Source: Glaciimonas sp.
GTDB taxonomy: Bacteria > Pseudomonadota > Gammaproteobacteria > Burkholderiales > Burkholderiaceae_D
DNA: 64,000 nucleotides
Direction of reading: 5' to 3'
NCBI GenBank assembly: GCA_012927585.1
Contig: JABBOY010000035.1
Location: 62,001-126,000 of the forward strand
Shown here piece after piece: positions 44,976-56,165 of the stretch. The position numbers were made by a program, and so were the translations under genes. The stretch's first letter is position 1. The number at the start of each line of letters is the position of its first letter. The notes below the pieces were generated by a model, which was not told the DNA's origin, searched no databases, and saw only the letters and a list, made by a program, of their open reading frames with translations.

Positions 44976-45752
44976 TCAGGGTTTGGGTATTGCCAATCCC
45001 GGATTCAGTGGTGACGGCAGACTTTCTATTGCGCCAGCAGGCGGCACCGCTGGTGATTGAACTTTGCGATTGCGATCTTTTTCGGCTTTTTGGGCGGCAA
45101 TGTCGCGCTGATGCGCTTGTGCCTCCCTGATTTTTCTGTCATAAGCCGCAACATTATCTGCGCGTTTTTGCGCGTCGGCGGCTACCGCCGCCGGCATGCG
45201 CTGCTGCCGAGCCTGATGGTCGGCCGCGCGCTGCTCGACATTTTGCGCATGGAGTTGTTCATTCTGTACGTTCTCCCTCTTTTTTTCTATATTACGCATC
45301 TTTTTTTGTGCGATTTCCTGTGCTTTTTGTTGAGCATCTTGCTCAATCTGGAGCGCTTCCAGCGCTTTTTCACGACGCTTGTCGGCCAATGCTTGGTCTC
45401 TGTCAGCCACCCGCATGCGCCGTATTACCATTTCCGCCTCATTCTTCACCAAGCGCACCGGTTCCAGAGCAGCATGGCGGCGTTCTTTCGCCTTATCCCG
45501 GCAGGTGCTGACAAAAAACATCCCATTGCAGGCTTGCTCATCCCGATCATATTGCAGTTCGATACGGGCGTTTTCGCTGGCCGCCTGTTGCTGCGCACTC
45601 TCAGCCGCCTCGACTGTCGCAATCGAACCGGGCGGATATTGTGTAGACAACAATGTGCCGGCATCCTGAGCAACGGCGCAGTGAAAAAACAGAGCCAGCA
45701 GACCGCCTGCCAACCCTCTTAAAAGAAGCCTGCTTTTATGAATAGGCAGCAT
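44976..45752 (-). CDS. Exported coiled-coil protein of unknown function
   Basis: A 258-residue protein with a signal peptide (residues 1-28, cleavage likely after AVA before QDAG), then a charged helical stretch. Residues 85-220 are very rich in Gln, Lys, Arg, Glu and Ala and probably form a long coiled coil. One Cys pair (EQACNGMFFVSTCRDKAKERR, split after residue 66) may form a disulfide. The tail is proline-rich. I do not recognise a family, though similar exported proteins occur in Burkholderiales. It is convergent with the phosphatase gene, 7 bases apart. Confidence 0.8.
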   Translation of the reverse strand: MLPIHKSRLLLRGLAGGLLALFFHCAVAQDAGTLLSTQYPPGSIATVEAAESAQQQAASENARIELQYDRDEQACNGMFFVSTCRDKAKERRHAALEPVRLVKNEAEMVIRRMRVADRDQALADKRREKALEALQIEQDAQQKAQEIAQKKMRNIEKKRENVQNEQLHAQNVEQRAADHQARQQRMPAAVAADAQKRADNVAAYDRKIREAQAHQRDIAAQKAEKDRNRKVQSPAVPPAGAIESLPSPLNPGLAIPKP

Positions 45753-45794
45753 GCGATATATATCTAAATGACAATTATTTAAAGGACAATTCAT

Positions 45795-45950
45795 CTAAAT
45801 CTGACTCCAATTGGAACCCCGTCCACTCGGGAGATACGAAAGTAGGATACCCCGGTCTGAAGGCTGAGGTTTCTGCCGGTGCAATTTGGGAGTGGAAACA
45901 AACTCATTCCAAATTTTATTTAAAGGCACGGGCATGAAGGCCTGCTCTAA
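45795..45950. other. Structured intergenic stretch of unknown nature
   Basis: Unlike other spacers here, this one is not A+T-rich. It has matched CCACTC (near 45830) and GAGTGG (near 45890) arms enclosing a GAAA-capped short stem (TAC-GAAA-GTA) and a CCGG/CCGG stem. Frames stay open on both strands (about 60 codons plus, 46 codons minus), but neither has a clear ribosome site. It could be an RNA element or a gene remnant. Confidence 0.3.
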
Positions 45951-45965
45951 TGAATGACCGGACTT

Positions 45966-47069
45966 TTACAACAGCCCCGTCACAGTATCGCGTCGTTCCG
46001 ACTGCATATATTCACGCGATTGCATCTCGATGATGCGAGAAACAGTTCGGTGAAATTCATTGGCCAGGATACCTGCCGTGTAAAGTTCTTCAGGCTCAAC
46101 CTCAGCTGACATGATCAGTTTAATTTTATTGTCATAAAACACATCGATGAGCCAGGTAAAGCGTCGCGCCTCCGATGACATCGAAGCTGAAAGGGATGGA
46201 ATCCCGGACAAGATGATAGTGTGAAAACGGCTGGAAATCTCCAGATAATCGTTTTGCGAGCGCGGCCCGCCGCACAAGGTAGCAAAATCAAACCATGCTA
46301 CGCCACCGGCGCGACGCAAAGCCTTGATTTCACGCGTTTCAATACGAATGCATGGGTCTTCGTCGCTGATATCGGCGATGCCAGCATAGGCATCGCGCAG
46401 CGCACGATCCGCCGCAGCGCCCAACGGGGTATGGTAAGACGCCACCTGCTCCAGCGCGCGCTTGCGATAATCCAAGCCGGCGTCGACATTCATCACATCC
46501 ATATTATTCTTGATCAAGGCGATTGTAGGCAACATCCGATCACGATGCAGACCGTCAGGATAGAGCGTATCCGGCGCGTAGTTGGAGGTCATGACGAACG
46601 ACACGCCATTCTCAAACAGCGCCCGCATCAGGTTATACAGAATCATGGCGTCGGCGATATCGGACACATGAAACTCGTCGAAACAGATCAGTCGGTATTT
46701 TTTGGCAATACGTCGCGCCACTTCGTCCAGCGGGTTGGCCACGCTCTTGAATGCGTTTAACTGGTGATGCACGTCGCGCATGAATTCATGAAAATGCACC
46801 CGTGTTTTGCGCACCACCGGCACCACCGAATAAAAGCTATCCATCAAGAACGATTTGCCGCGTCCGACACCGCCCCACATGTACAGTCCGCGCGGCATCA
46901 AAGGCCGGTTGATCAAACGCTTGAACTTACTGGAACGCTGCGATTTGAACGCAACCCATTCGTCAAAACTCTGTTGCAGGCGCGCTACGGCGCGACGCTG
47001 GGCTTCATCCGATGTGAAACCGCGCGCAGACAGCGCATGCTCGTAATACTGCTGGACATTCATTCGCAT
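45966..47069 (-). CDS. zapE: ZapE/AFG1-family ATPase of the division ring
   Basis: A 367-residue P-loop ATPase. Walker A GGVGRGKSF (residues 66-74) and Walker B LICFDEFHVSD (about 127-137) define the AFG1/ZapE family, together with FHEFMRDVHHQL and the conserved TSNYAPDTLYPDGLHRDRMLP (split after residue 166). ZapE associates with the FtsZ ring late in division. The ATG at 47069 has GGAAG seven bases before it. It follows lpd in the order usual in betaproteobacteria, with a lipoprotein gene between. Confidence 0.94.
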   Translation of the reverse strand: MRMNVQQYYEHALSARGFTSDEAQRRAVARLQQSFDEWVAFKSQRSSKFKRLINRPLMPRGLYMWGGVGRGKSFLMDSFYSVVPVVRKTRVHFHEFMRDVHHQLNAFKSVANPLDEVARRIAKKYRLICFDEFHVSDIADAMILYNLMRALFENGVSFVMTSNYAPDTLYPDGLHRDRMLPTIALIKNNMDVMNVDAGLDYRKRALEQVASYHTPLGAAADRALRDAYAGIADISDEDPCIRIETREIKALRRAGGVAWFDFATLCGGPRSQNDYLEISSRFHTIILSGIPSLSASMSSEARRFTWLIDVFYDNKIKLIMSAEVEPEELYTAGILANEFHRTVSRIIEMQSREYMQSERRDTVTGLL

Positions 47070-47380
47070 TCACATACTTCCAAACAAGGCCTTGGACAGA
47101 GGCATATTGTGATTTGACAAGCCGGTCATGGATCAGCCCGCCGGCACCATTTGGCGCGGCCTTGATATGACGGAGGCTAGTGATAGTTGATATTGATGCG
47201 GCGCGATTATTTTGCCGCGTGCAATTTAAGATATTTAATATCGAACAATATACTGCGACACGTATTTTTAAAATACATACTTAATACATGCGGAATAAGC
47301 AGTATTTTTTAATATACTCCCATTAAATTGAATATAATCAAGACGCGGAAGGAACTGAATGTCAATGCAACCCAGGGAGA
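47070..47380. other. Intergenic stretch with repeat copy G
   Basis: No gene is supported in these 311 bases. The part nearest zapE must hold its promoter. The right part is occupied by a dispersed A+T-rich repeat (47230-47320). Confidence 0.5.
47230..47320 (+). repeat. A+T-rich dispersed intergenic repeat, copy G
   Basis: GATATTTAATAT at the left as in copy B, CGTATTTTTAAAATACATAC in the middle, the core ACATGCGGAATAAGCA and the end TTTTTTAATATACTCC. It lies between the lipoprotein gene and zapE. Confidence 0.7.
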
Positions 47381-47794
47381 TTACAGCGGATTCATCTCGA
47401 CCGTGATGCGTGCCGGATAAGCAGCGCCGCCACCCGAGTGAACTGGAAAATTCAAGCCGACCCCAAATCCGACATTGCCGCCACCGCTGCCCAAGCCGAT
47501 GCCTACACTGGAGCCGCTCGCCCGAACTCCCGTCGCCTGGTACACCACTTCTGCGGTGCGATAACCCGACTGGCTGCACAACACATGCAAGTCGCCATTG
47601 GCGCGGCCAGGATTTACCTTGGCCGGCGTGATTATTTTCCAATTGCCGGCATTGTTTGCAACAGTACACGCAACACCGGTCAACAAGCGGCCTTGCGCGG
47701 ACGTCTCAATTAAAATAGCGTCGTCACCCGAACCGGAAGTTGCACACGCGGCGAGCGCTACAGACAGTGGCAATAACAGGGTCAGATGACGCAT
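47381..47794 (-). CDS. Small lipoprotein of unknown function
   Basis: A 137-residue protein with a lipoprotein signal peptide ending in the lipobox LAAC (Cys17). The mature part has two Cys (near 43 and 72) and a glycine-rich segment (residues 93-124, GIGLGSGGGNVGFGVGLNF). This would make a lipid-anchored envelope protein, which I cannot assign to a named family. It lies 9 bases after lpd on the same strand and could be cotranscribed with it. Confidence 0.82.
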   Translation of the reverse strand: MRHLTLLLPLSVALAACATSGSGDDAILIETSAQGRLLTGVACTVANNAGNWKIITPAKVNPGRANGDLHVLCSQSGYRTAEVVYQATGVRASGSSVGIGLGSGGGNVGFGVGLNFPVHSGGGAAYPARITVEMNPL

Positions 47795-47803
47795 GACGTC
47801 TCC

Positions 47804-49231
47804 TTAAAAATTGAGTGTGCGCTTATCCACCGCCAGCGCCGCTTCTTTGGTCGCCTCCGACAGAGAAGGATGGGCATGGCAGATACGGGCAATATCTTCC
47901 GCAGAGGCGCGAAATTCCATTGCAACCACTGCTTCAGCGATCAATTCGGAAGCCATCGGGCCTATGATATGCACGCCAAGGATTTCGTCGGACTTGGCAT
48001 CAGCCAGAAACTTGACCATACCCGCGGTTTCGCCTAACGCACGTGCACGACCGTTGGCCGAAAACGGGAAAGTGCCCGCTTTATAAGCGACGCCTTCAGT
48101 CTTCAGTTGCTGCTCGGTCTTGCCGACCCAGGCAATCTCGGGTGAAGTGTAAATAACCCAGGGAATCGTATTGAAGTTGACATGACCATGCTGGCCGGCA
48201 ATGCGCTCGGCGACAGCAACGCCCTCTTCTTCCGCTTTGTGCGCCAACATCGGCCCGCGCACCACGTCACCGACCGCCCAAACATTGCGCAAGTTGGTCT
48301 TGCAGTCGGCATCCACTGCAACGAAGCCGCGCTCATCAAGTTGCAAGCCGACCGACTCGGCATTCAAGCCGTTGGTGTTCGGCACCCGGCCGATCGAGAT
48401 AATCAGCTTATCGAAAACAGCCTTTTGCGCATTGCCCTTGTCGTCCGTGTAGGCAACGGACACGTCCTTCTTGCTGACAATGATGACGCCAATTTTCACG
48501 CCTAGCTGGACGGTCAAGCCCTGCTTGGTAAATAGTTTGTGCGCTTCCTTGGCGATCTGTTGATCGACCGCACCGAGGAAAGTGGGCAGAGCCTCCAATA
48601 CCGTAACTTCGGCACCCAAACGACGCCAGACGCTGCCCATTTCCAGGCCGATTACACCAGCACCAATGACACCCAGTTTTTTAGGTGTTGCTTCCATTGC
48701 CAAAGCGCCGGTATTGGAAAGAATCCGTTGTTCGTCAAAAGCCGCTCCTGGCAATGCGCGCGCATTCGATCCGGTAGCGATAATGACGTGCTTGGCGGTC
48801 AATGTTTCTTCACTAGCGCCTACAACCTTGATTGTGGTGCTGCTGGCATCGTTTTTGACAAAGGAGCCTTGGCCGTGGAAAAACGTAACTTTGTTCTTTT
48901 TGAGCAAGTAAAGAATGCCATCGTTATTTTGTTTGACGATGCCATCCTTACGCGCCAGCATTTGACCAACATTGAAACTCAGGCCCTTGACTTCTATGCC
49001 GTGTTCGGCAAATGTATGTCCTGCATGTTCATAATGCTCGGACGACTGCAGTAGTGCTTTCGACGGAATGCAACCCACATTAGTGCAAGTTCCGCCGGGT
49101 GCAGGGCCACCCTTGGCATTTTTCCAGTCGTCAATGCAGGCCACCGTAAAACCCAATTGCGCAGCACGGATCGCTGCAATATAGCCACCAGGGCCGCCCC
49201 CAATAACAACAACATCAAAATCTTTTGACAT
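47804..49231 (-). CDS. lpd: Dihydrolipoyl dehydrogenase, E3 of 2-oxoglutarate dehydrogenase
   Basis: A 475-residue flavoprotein. The FAD motif VIGGGPGGY, the redox disulfide Cys49/Cys54 ([12 protein letters not shown]), the NAD motif [11 protein letters not shown] and the C-terminal catalytic HAHPSLSEA are all present. It reoxidises the lipoyl arm of OdhB using NAD+. The ATG at 49229-49231 was chosen because the family starts there; four more codons upstream are open. A strong terminator lies between odhB and lpd, so lpd probably has its own promoter. Confidence 0.97.
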   Translation of the reverse strand: MSKDFDVVVIGGGPGGYIAAIRAAQLGFTVACIDDWKNAKGGPAPGGTCTNVGCIPSKALLQSSEHYEHAGHTFAEHGIEVKGLSFNVGQMLARKDGIVKQNNDGILYLLKKNKVTFFHGQGSFVKNDASSTTIKVVGASEETLTAKHVIIATGSNARALPGAAFDEQRILSNTGALAMEATPKKLGVIGAGVIGLEMGSVWRRLGAEVTVLEALPTFLGAVDQQIAKEAHKLFTKQGLTVQLGVKIGVIIVSKKDVSVAYTDDKGNAQKAVFDKLIISIGRVPNTNGLNAESVGLQLDERGFVAVDADCKTNLRNVWAVGDVVRGPMLAHKAEEEGVAVAERIAGQHGHVNFNTIPWVIYTSPEIAWVGKTEQQLKTEGVAYKAGTFPFSANGRARALGETAGMVKFLADAKSDEILGVHIIGPMASELIAEAVVAMEFRASAEDIARICHAHPSLSEATKEAALAVDKRTLNF

Positions 49232-49250
49232 AATCAAATCCAATTAATGC

Positions 49251-49299
49251 AAAAAGACACATGCGCACAAAGAGGTTCTTTGCAGGCATTGTGTCTTTT
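49251..49299 (-). terminator. Intrinsic terminator between odhB and lpd
   Basis: Outer arms AAAAGACACA and TGTGTCTTTT enclose an inner CAAAGA-GGT-TCTTTG stem, with a T-run on the minus strand. It lies after odhB in the direction of transcription, 20 bases before lpd. Confidence 0.8.
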
Positions 49300-49311
49300 C
49301 GCCAAGTACGA

Positions 49312-50574
49312 TTAAATATCCAGTAACAAACGCGCAGGATCTTCCAGTGCATCTTTCATGGCGACCAGGCCCAACACAGCCTCGCGGCCATCAATGAGGC
49401 GGTGATCATAAGACATCGCCAGATAGTTCATCGGGCGGATCACGATCTGGCCGTTTTCCACTACAGCGCGATCCTTGGTTGCATGCACGCCGAGAATCGC
49501 CGCCTGTGGCGGATTAATGATCGGGGTCGATAGCATGGAACCGAAAGTGCCTCCATTTGAAATCGAAAAAGTACCGCCGGTCAAATCGTCCAGTGTCAGC
49601 TTGCCATCTTTAGCCTTCTGGCCGAATTCCCCGATTTTCCTCTCAATGTCGGCAATCGACATTTGATCGACATTGCGTAAGATCGGTACCACCAGACCAC
49701 GCGGCGAACCCACTGCGATACCGATGTCGAAATAGCCGTGATAAACGATATTGTTGCCATCAATCGAGGCATTGATGATCGGGTATTTTTTCAGTGCAGC
49801 TACAGCAGCCTTGACGAAGAACGACATGAAACCCAGCTTGACACCGTGTTCTTTTTCAAACTTGTCCTTGTATTTGGTACGCAAATCCATTACCGGCTGC
49901 ATATTGACTTCATTGAATGTAGTCAGAATCGCATTGGTCGACTGAGATTGCAGCAAACGTTCAGCGATGCGGGCCCGCAACCGGCTCATCGGAACCCGCT
50001 CTTCAGCGCGATCGCCCAAATTTAGTGCTATCGGTGAAGTTACTTGCTGCAAAGCAGGTTTAGCAGTCGCCACTGCCAACGGCGCAACACTAGCAACTGC
50101 AACCGGTTTTGCTTCCAAGGCGTTGATTACATCACCTTTGATAACGCGACCATCTTTGCCACTGCCTGCGACTTGCGCAACAGTCATATTGTTATCGGCC
50201 AGTATTTTTGCGGCTGCCGGCATCGCGATACCAGTCCCTGACGCGGACAATGGCGCTGCTGCCTGCGCCACGGTTTCTGCCGACACTGTTACCGGGGCAG
50301 TCGACACTTCAGTCGGACTCATTTTAGCCACTGCTTCAGTATCGATGATTGCAATGATTTCACCGGCGACAACTGTGGTGCCGTCACCTTTGATAATTTG
50401 CGTAATCACCCCGGCAGCTGGTGCCGGCAATTCAAGGACGACTTTGTCGGTTTCCACATCAATCAAATTTTCATCGCGACCAACTGTCTCGCCCTCTTTT
50501 TTGTGCCATTGCAGCAGGGTCGCTTCTGCGACAGATTCGGACAGTTGTGGAACTTTAACTTCAATAATTGCCAT
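49312..50574 (-). CDS. sucB: Dihydrolipoyl succinyltransferase, E2 of 2-oxoglutarate dehydrogenase
   Basis: A 420-residue E2 subunit. One lipoyl domain at the N-terminus (lipoyl lysine 44 in VETDKVVLE) is joined by an Ala/Pro-rich linker to a peripheral-subunit-binding domain ([24 protein letters not shown], split at residue 155) and a C-terminal catalytic domain with HRLIDGREA. It makes succinyl-CoA. The ATG at 50574 has GGAG upstream; the 18-codon upstream extension is not supported. It follows odhA after 58 bases. Confidence 0.97.
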   Translation of the reverse strand: MAIIEVKVPQLSESVAEATLLQWHKKEGETVGRDENLIDVETDKVVLELPAPAAGVITQIIKGDGTTVVAGEIIAIIDTEAVAKMSPTEVSTAPVTVSAETVAQAAAPLSASGTGIAMPAAAKILADNNMTVAQVAGSGKDGRVIKGDVINALEAKPVAVASVAPLAVATAKPALQQVTSPIALNLGDRAEERVPMSRLRARIAERLLQSQSTNAILTTFNEVNMQPVMDLRTKYKDKFEKEHGVKLGFMSFFVKAAVAALKKYPIINASIDGNNIVYHGYFDIGIAVGSPRGLVVPILRNVDQMSIADIERKIGEFGQKAKDGKLTLDDLTGGTFSISNGGTFGSMLSTPIINPPQAAILGVHATKDRAVVENGQIVIRPMNYLAMSYDHRLIDGREAVLGLVAMKDALEDPARLLLDI

Positions 50575-50632
50575 GTAATTCTCCGTTTCTAGTTGTTCAT
50601 GTGACGTGGCAATTCCGCCCGCCACCATCTCA

Positions 50633-53488
50633 TTATTTTGTTAGAACAAAACCTTTAAGTTTCGAAAAAGCGGTATCCAGCAGCGCTTTTTGCTGAGCAT
50701 AGTGCTTGTCATAATAGCCAACTGCAGGCGCTGCGCTCGCGGCACGGCCAGCGTAGGCAAGCTTCTGCCCATCTCCCAGGTTTTCAAAGATATTGTGCTC
50801 AATCTGGAACCAGGCACCCTGATTTTGCGGCTCATCCTGGGCCCAAACCAACTCATTGAAATTCGGGAATTTTTTCAATTCATTCGCCAATGCCTTGTGC
50901 GGAAAAGGATAAAGTTGCTCGATGCGGATGATAGCCATGTCCATTTGTCCACGCTCTTTGCGGGAATTAACCAAGTCGTAATACACTTTGCCGGAGCAGG
51001 CAATAATACGCTTGACCTTTTTCGCATCAATGGAATTGTCCATTTCGCCAATCACGGTTTGGAATTGGCCTTTCGCTAAATCGGATAATGGCGAACCCGC
51101 ATCCTTGTTACGCAGCAAGGATTTCGGCGTCATGATAATCAAAGGCTTGCGGAACATGCGGATCATCTGACGGCGCAAAAGATGGAAAATCTGCGCGGAG
51201 GTGGTCGGTTGCACTACTTGCATATTGTTGTCGGCGCACAATTGCAGGTAACGTTCAATGCGTGCTGACGAGTGCTCTGCGCCTTGCCCCTCATAGCCAT
51301 GCGGCAACATCATGACCAAACCGCATGCACGCCCCCATTTCTCTTCGCCGGAACTGATGAATTGGTCGATCACCACTTGCGCGCCATTGGCAAAGTCACC
51401 AAACTGCGCCTCCCAGATGGTGAGCGTATTTGGCTCGGAAGTTGAGTAACCATATTCAAATGCAAGAACCGCTTCTTCGGAAAGAACCGAATCAATCACT
51501 GTAAACGGTGCCTGATTTTCCGACACGTTTTCCAATGGTATATAACTGCCGGCATCCCATCGCTCACGTTTCTGGTCATGCAGTACCGCATGACGATGGA
51601 CGAAAGTGCCGCGTCCGACATCCTGACCGGTCAGGCGAATTGCGTACCCTGATGACACTAAGGATGCGTAGGCGAGGTGCTCGCCCATACCCCAGTCCAG
51701 ATTAATCTCGCCTCGGCCCATTGCGGCACGATCGTTCAGCACTTTCTCGACCAGAGAGTGCGCTTTGAATCCTTCCGGGATAACCGTGATCCGCTCGGAG
51801 ATGCGTTTCAGTTCGGCAAGCGGCACCGCGGTATCGGCTGCGTCGGTCCATTTGCGATTCAGAAACGGCATCCAGTCAACCGAGTACTTATTCTTGAAAT
51901 TGGTGAGAACTGGATCGACCGTAAGGCGACCAGTATCCATTGCATCGCGAAATGCCAGCACCATTGCATCGCCGCCGTCAGCGGGCAACACGCCTTGCGC
52001 GATCAGTTTATCGGCATATAACTTACGCGTTCCTGGATGCTGGCCAATTTTCTTGTACATCAGCGGTTGTGTTAACGCCGGCGTATCTTGCTCGTTATGG
52101 CCCAATTTACGGTAGCAGAGGATATCGACGACTACATCTTTTTTGAACTCAAGACGATAATCAAGAGCGATCTGAGTTGCCAGCACCACCGCCTCAGGAT
52201 CATCCCCGTTCACATGCAGCACCGGTGCCTCAATCATTTTGACGACATCGGAACAGTACAGCGTAGAACGTGAATCACGAGGATCAGAAGTAGTGAAGCC
52301 AATCTGATTATTGATCACAATATGCACCGTGCCGCCCGTGCCGTAGCCACGAGTTTGGGCCAGATTAAGCGTTTCCATTACAACGCCTTGCCCTGCAAAT
52401 GCGGCATCGCCGTGGACTAAAATGGGCAGAACCTGCGCACCATTTTTATCACCGCGACGCTCCATGCGCGCCTTGACCGAACCCTCAACCACTGGGTTAA
52501 CAATTTCAAGGTGCGAAGGATTGAAAGCAAGCGAGAGATGCACTGGACCGCCCGGCGTCGTGATGTCGGACGAGAAACCCTGGTGATACTTAACGTCGCC
52601 GGAAGGAAGCTCCTCCGCGTGCTTGCCTTCAAATTCAGCAAACAGCTCTCCAGGCATCTTGCCTAGAGTATTAACCAATACGTTCAAGCGTCCGCGATGC
52701 GCCATGCCTATGACTATTTCCTGTACGCCGCGCTCGCCAGCGCGCTGAATCGTTTCATCAATTGATGCAATGAAGCTCTCGCCGCCCTCCAGTGAAAAAC
52801 GTTTTTGTCCAACGTATTTGGTATGCAGATAACGCTCAAGACCTTCTGCAGCAGTCAATCGATCCAGAATATGTTTTTTCTTTTCTGCAGTGAAATTGGG
52901 GGTGGCGCGGATTGATTCCAGTTTTTGCTGTATCCAGCGCTTCTCGGAAGGATCGCTGATATACATAAACTCGGCACCGATAGAACGGCAATAGGTATCG
53001 CGCAGGGAATGGATCAGATCACGCAAGGAGGCCGTTTCAAGGCCAAAATAGGTATTGCTGATATTAAATACAATATCCTGATCAGCGTCAGAAAATCCAT
53101 AAAAAACAGGATCCAATTCCGGAATTTCCGGGCGCTCTTGTCGCTGTAAAGGGTCCAGATTAGCCCACTGCGAGCCCATATAACGATAGGCAGCGATCAA
53201 TTGCACTACTGCGACGCTTTTGCGACCCATGTCAACATCGTCTGAGGCGCTTACTGTTCGTATTGGGCCTTGCTTTGCACGCTCGGCAAAAGATGCAATA
53301 ACAGAAGCATGAGCCACGTCGGGTTTATTCGACCCGTCAACTGCAGGAACGTGCTGCATTGCATCAAAATAAGTTCGCCAGTTGTCGGACACCGAGCCGG
53401 GGTTATTAAGATAAGCCTCATATAACTCTTCGACATACGGGGCATTGCCTCCAAAAAGATAGGAGTTGTCACTGAATTGCTGCATCAT
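50633..53488 (-). CDS. sucA: 2-oxoglutarate dehydrogenase E1 component
   Basis: A 951-residue ThDP enzyme that decarboxylates 2-oxoglutarate and succinylates the E2 lipoyl arm. The N-terminal [19 protein letters not shown] segment, the [10 protein letters not shown] block, the ThDP motif [11 protein letters not shown]...NNQIGFTT and the transketolase-type region with [14 protein letters not shown] are intact. Length is normal. AGGTGAG lies before the ATG. It is the first gene of odhA-odhB, downstream of a terminator that ends the sdh-gltA transcript. Confidence 0.98.
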   Translation of the reverse strand: MMQQFSDNSYLFGGNAPYVEELYEAYLNNPGSVSDNWRTYFDAMQHVPAVDGSNKPDVAHASVIASFAERAKQGPIRTVSASDDVDMGRKSVAVVQLIAAYRYMGSQWANLDPLQRQERPEIPELDPVFYGFSDADQDIVFNISNTYFGLETASLRDLIHSLRDTYCRSIGAEFMYISDPSEKRWIQQKLESIRATPNFTAEKKKHILDRLTAAEGLERYLHTKYVGQKRFSLEGGESFIASIDETIQRAGERGVQEIVIGMAHRGRLNVLVNTLGKMPGELFAEFEGKHAEELPSGDVKYHQGFSSDITTPGGPVHLSLAFNPSHLEIVNPVVEGSVKARMERRGDKNGAQVLPILVHGDAAFAGQGVVMETLNLAQTRGYGTGGTVHIVINNQIGFTTSDPRDSRSTLYCSDVVKMIEAPVLHVNGDDPEAVVLATQIALDYRLEFKKDVVVDILCYRKLGHNEQDTPALTQPLMYKKIGQHPGTRKLYADKLIAQGVLPADGGDAMVLAFRDAMDTGRLTVDPVLTNFKNKYSVDWMPFLNRKWTDAADTAVPLAELKRISERITVIPEGFKAHSLVEKVLNDRAAMGRGEINLDWGMGEHLAYASLVSSGYAIRLTGQDVGRGTFVHRHAVLHDQKRERWDAGSYIPLENVSENQAPFTVIDSVLSEEAVLAFEYGYSTSEPNTLTIWEAQFGDFANGAQVVIDQFISSGEEKWGRACGLVMMLPHGYEGQGAEHSSARIERYLQLCADNNMQVVQPTTSAQIFHLLRRQMIRMFRKPLIIMTPKSLLRNKDAGSPLSDLAKGQFQTVIGEMDNSIDAKKVKRIIACSGKVYYDLVNSRKERGQMDMAIIRIEQLYPFPHKALANELKKFPNFNELVWAQDEPQNQGAWFQIEHNIFENLGDGQKLAYAGRAASAAPAVGYYDKHYAQQKALLDTAFSKLKGFVLTK

Positions 53489-53657
53489 ATATTGCTCACC
53501 TTTCTTCGCGTTTCGCGAGATTAGCGGGTTAATCTAACCTTCCGCGACACGGCCTGACCGGTTAGCGGATTGCACATCAAGTTGTGGGGAAGGACGACAT
53601 TACGTGGTGTTACACTTAACTCTTTAAGAGTCTCATTATACTTGAACACTACAACAA

Positions 53658-53684
53658 AAAAGCGAGCCTCATTGGCTCGCTTTT
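53658..53684 (-). terminator. Intrinsic terminator after gltA
   Basis: An 11-base perfect stem (AAAAGCGAGCC with GGCTCGCTTTT) around a five-base loop, with a T-run on the minus strand, starts 5 bases after the gltA stop. Confidence 0.9.
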
Positions 53685-53688
53685 CAAT

Positions 53689-54996
53689 TTAACCTCGGCT
53701 GCTCATCGGCGGCACATCACGCCGTGTTGCACCGACAAATAATTGACGTGGACGGCCAATCTTTTGTTCTGGATCAGAAATCATTTCTTGCCATTGAGCA
53801 ATCCAGCCAACGGTCCGGGCAAGGGCAAAAATCCCAGTGAACAAGGAAACAGGAATGCCTAATGCACGCTGCACGATACCGGAGTAAAAATCAACGTTCG
53901 GGTACAGTTTACGGGAAACAAAGTATTCATCTTCCAGCGCAATTTTCTCCAGTGCCATCGCCAATTTGAACAAACGATCATTTTGCAGCCCCAGCGCTTC
54001 CAGAACTTCGTAGCATGTTTCACGCATCAATTTTGCGCGCGGATCATAATTCTTGTAGACGCGGTGGCCGAAGCCCATCAATTTGACATCAGAATTTTTG
54101 TCTTTGACTTTCTTGATGAACTCGCCAATGTTATCAACGCTACCGATTTCTTCGAGCATGTTCAGTGCCGCCTCATTGGCACCGCCGTGTGCCGGACCCC
54201 ACAGGCATGCGATGCCTGCAGCAATGCACGCGAATGGATTGGCGCCGGACGAGCCAGCCAGACGCACTGTTGAGGTGGAAGCATTCTGTTCGTGATCCGC
54301 ATGCAGAATCAGAATACGATCCAAAGCACGCACCAGCACTTCATTGACTTTGTGATCCGCGCAGGGCGTAGCAAACATCATGTTCATGAAATTCGCGCTG
54401 TACGACAAGTCATTACGCGGATAGACGAACGGCTGTCCAATGTTATATTTGTACGTCATTGCCACCAGGGTTGGCAATTTTGCGATCAAACGAATTGCAG
54501 AGACTTCGCGGTGATGCGGATCATTGATGTCCAGCGAATCATGATAGAACGACGACAGGGCACCAACCGTTCCGACTAGCACCGACATTGGATGCGCATC
54601 CCGCCGAAAACCACGGAAGAAAAATTGCATCTGCTCGTGAACCATCGTATGGTTGGTTATAAGCGATACAAATTTATCTTTCTCGGAAGCATTAGGTAGT
54701 TCACTGTTCAGTAACAGATAGCATGTTTCAAGAAAATCACAATTTACAGCCAACTGCTCAATAGGATAGCCGCGATAGAGCAACTCACCTTTGTCACCAT
54801 CGATATATGTGATGGCAGAATTGCATGCCGCCGTGGACATGAACCCTGGATCGTAAGTAAATTTCCCAGTCGATGCATACAGTTTACGAATATCGATTAC
54901 ATCGGGTCCAATCGTTCCGCCGTAAATTGGCATTTCCAGCGAGGGTGTGCCATCAGAAAACGATAGTGTGGCTTTACTTTTTACAGTAGTAGTCAT
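53689..54996 (-). CDS. gltA: GltA, type II citrate synthase
   Basis: A 435-residue citrate synthase that condenses oxaloacetate and acetyl-CoA. Catalytic residues lie in [30 protein letters not shown], the [14 protein letters not shown] block and the C-terminal [14 protein letters not shown]. The N-terminal beta domain marks the hexameric, NADH-sensitive Gram-negative type. It follows sdhE by 59 bases, and a perfect hairpin terminator lies directly after its stop. Confidence 0.98.
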   Translation of the reverse strand: MTTTVKSKATLSFSDGTPSLEMPIYGGTIGPDVIDIRKLYASTGKFTYDPGFMSTAACNSAITYIDGDKGELLYRGYPIEQLAVNCDFLETCYLLLNSELPNASEKDKFVSLITNHTMVHEQMQFFFRGFRRDAHPMSVLVGTVGALSSFYHDSLDINDPHHREVSAIRLIAKLPTLVAMTYKYNIGQPFVYPRNDLSYSANFMNMMFATPCADHKVNEVLVRALDRILILHADHEQNASTSTVRLAGSSGANPFACIAAGIACLWGPAHGGANEAALNMLEEIGSVDNIGEFIKKVKDKNSDVKLMGFGHRVYKNYDPRAKLMRETCYEVLEALGLQNDRLFKLAMALEKIALEDEYFVSRKLYPNVDFYSGIVQRALGIPVSLFTGIFALARTVGWIAQWQEMISDPEQKIGRPRQLFVGATRRDVPPMSSRG

Positions 54997-55055
54997 AGAT
55001 ATTCTTTCAATATGAGGGGTCAGTCGTTAGTCAAAAAACTAAAACGACGCGTCAA

Positions 55056-55325
55056 TCAAGCGCTGCGTATTTTTTTCAAAAGTCCATGAACATTGGGTAA
55101 ATCCAGATTACAAGATGGCTCATTGCGCCCCATTATCAGATCCATTAGCGCACTATCCGAAAGTTCCAGCAATCGGGTAAACGCATCAACCTCATCATCT
55201 GTCAAAGTTGTCTCTTGCGTATCAAGAAAACGCGTCAAAATCAAATCATTCTCCAGCAAGCCGCGCCGGGAGCGCCATCGTAGGCGGGCACGCTTTGCGG
55301 GATCGTCCTGATGAGTGATGGACAT
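55056..55325 (-). CDS. sdhE: SdhE, FAD assembly factor of succinate dehydrogenase
   Basis: An 89-residue protein. The conserved RGLLENDLIL motif (near residue 21-30) defines SdhE/YgfY, which attaches FAD covalently to SdhA. The rest is a helical bundle, and length is typical. The ATG at 55325 begins MSITHQDD; the frame is open 20 codons further upstream, but without a ribosome site. It lies 117 bases after sdhB and 59 before gltA. Confidence 0.94.
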   Translation of the reverse strand: MSITHQDDPAKRARLRWRSRRGLLENDLILTRFLDTQETTLTDDEVDAFTRLLELSDSALMDLIMGRNEPSCNLDLPNVHGLLKKIRSA

Positions 55326-55442
55326 AAAAATACCATTCAACTTGTTGCATGAAATCACAAGCGATTTCAATCGGATTAAACACACGAAATGGCTGGAAGT
55401 GGTTTTGCACCTCCAACCGTTGTAATTGCATACCTGTGCTAC

Positions 55443-56153
55443 TTACACGCCGCGTCGAACCAGCATTTCCTTGATTTTGCCGATTGCCTTGTTTGGATTG
55501 AGTCCTTTTGGACAAACATCCACACAGTTCATAATCGAATGACAACGAAACAGTCGATATGGATCTTCCAGATTGTCCAAACGATCCGCTGTAGCTTGAT
55601 CACGCGTGTCTGCAATGAAACGGTATGCCTGCAACAACCCAGCAGGTCCAACGAATTTATCGGGATTCCACCAGAACGAAGGACATGCAGTGGAACAACA
55701 TGCGCACAAAATACACTCGTAAAGGCCGTCCAGCTCTTCACGTTCATCCGGCGACTGCAAACGCTCTTTTTCGGGCGGTATGGAATCGTTAATTAAAAAT
55801 GGCTTGATTGAATCGTATTGCTTGAAAAATTGCGTCATATCGACGATCAAATCGCGGATGACCGGCAAACCCGGCAAAGGACGCAAAACGATCGGCTCTT
55901 TCAATTCATTCAAATTGGTAGTGCAAGCCAGACCGTTTTTTCCATTGATGTTCATCGCATCGGAGCCGCACACGCCTTCACGACAGGAACGGCGCAATGC
56001 GAGTGAATCGTCTACATCGGCTTTAATGCGAACTAATGCATCCAGCAGCATTCTGTCGGTATCTTGCAACTCAACCGTCAAGTCTTGCATGTAAGGTTTA
56101 GCATCCTTGTCTGGATCGTAGCGGTAAATCTGAAACTGGAGAGTGCGTGCCAT
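55443..56153 (-). CDS. sdhB: SdhB, succinate dehydrogenase iron-sulfur subunit
   Basis: A 236-residue subunit that carries electrons from FAD to quinone through three clusters. The [2Fe-2S] cysteines lie in CREGVCGSDAMNINGKNGLAC (split here after residue 70), the [4Fe-4S] and [3Fe-4S] ligands in CILCACCSTACP and CHSIMNCVDVCPKG. All ligands are present. It lies 12 bases after sdhA. Confidence 0.98.
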   Translation of the reverse strand: MARTLQFQIYRYDPDKDAKPYMQDLTVELQDTDRMLLDALVRIKADVDDSLALRRSCREGVCGSDAMNINGKNGLACTTNLNELKEPIVLRPLPGLPVIRDLIVDMTQFFKQYDSIKPFLINDSIPPEKERLQSPDEREELDGLYECILCACCSTACPSFWWNPDKFVGPAGLLQAYRFIADTRDQATADRLDNLEDPYRLFRCHSIMNCVDVCPKGLNPNKAIGKIKEMLVRRGV

Positions 56154-56165
56154 ATTCTTACCTTG

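Noticed and set aside
45828-45895. Hammerhead-type ribozyme suggested by a CGAAA and a three-way arrangement
   Set aside because: The CUGAUGA core is missing in both strands.
45750-45944. Plus-strand open frame of about 60 codons between zapE and the coiled-coil gene
   Set aside because: It has no ATG and overlaps the start of the opposing gene; kept only as an unexplained stretch.
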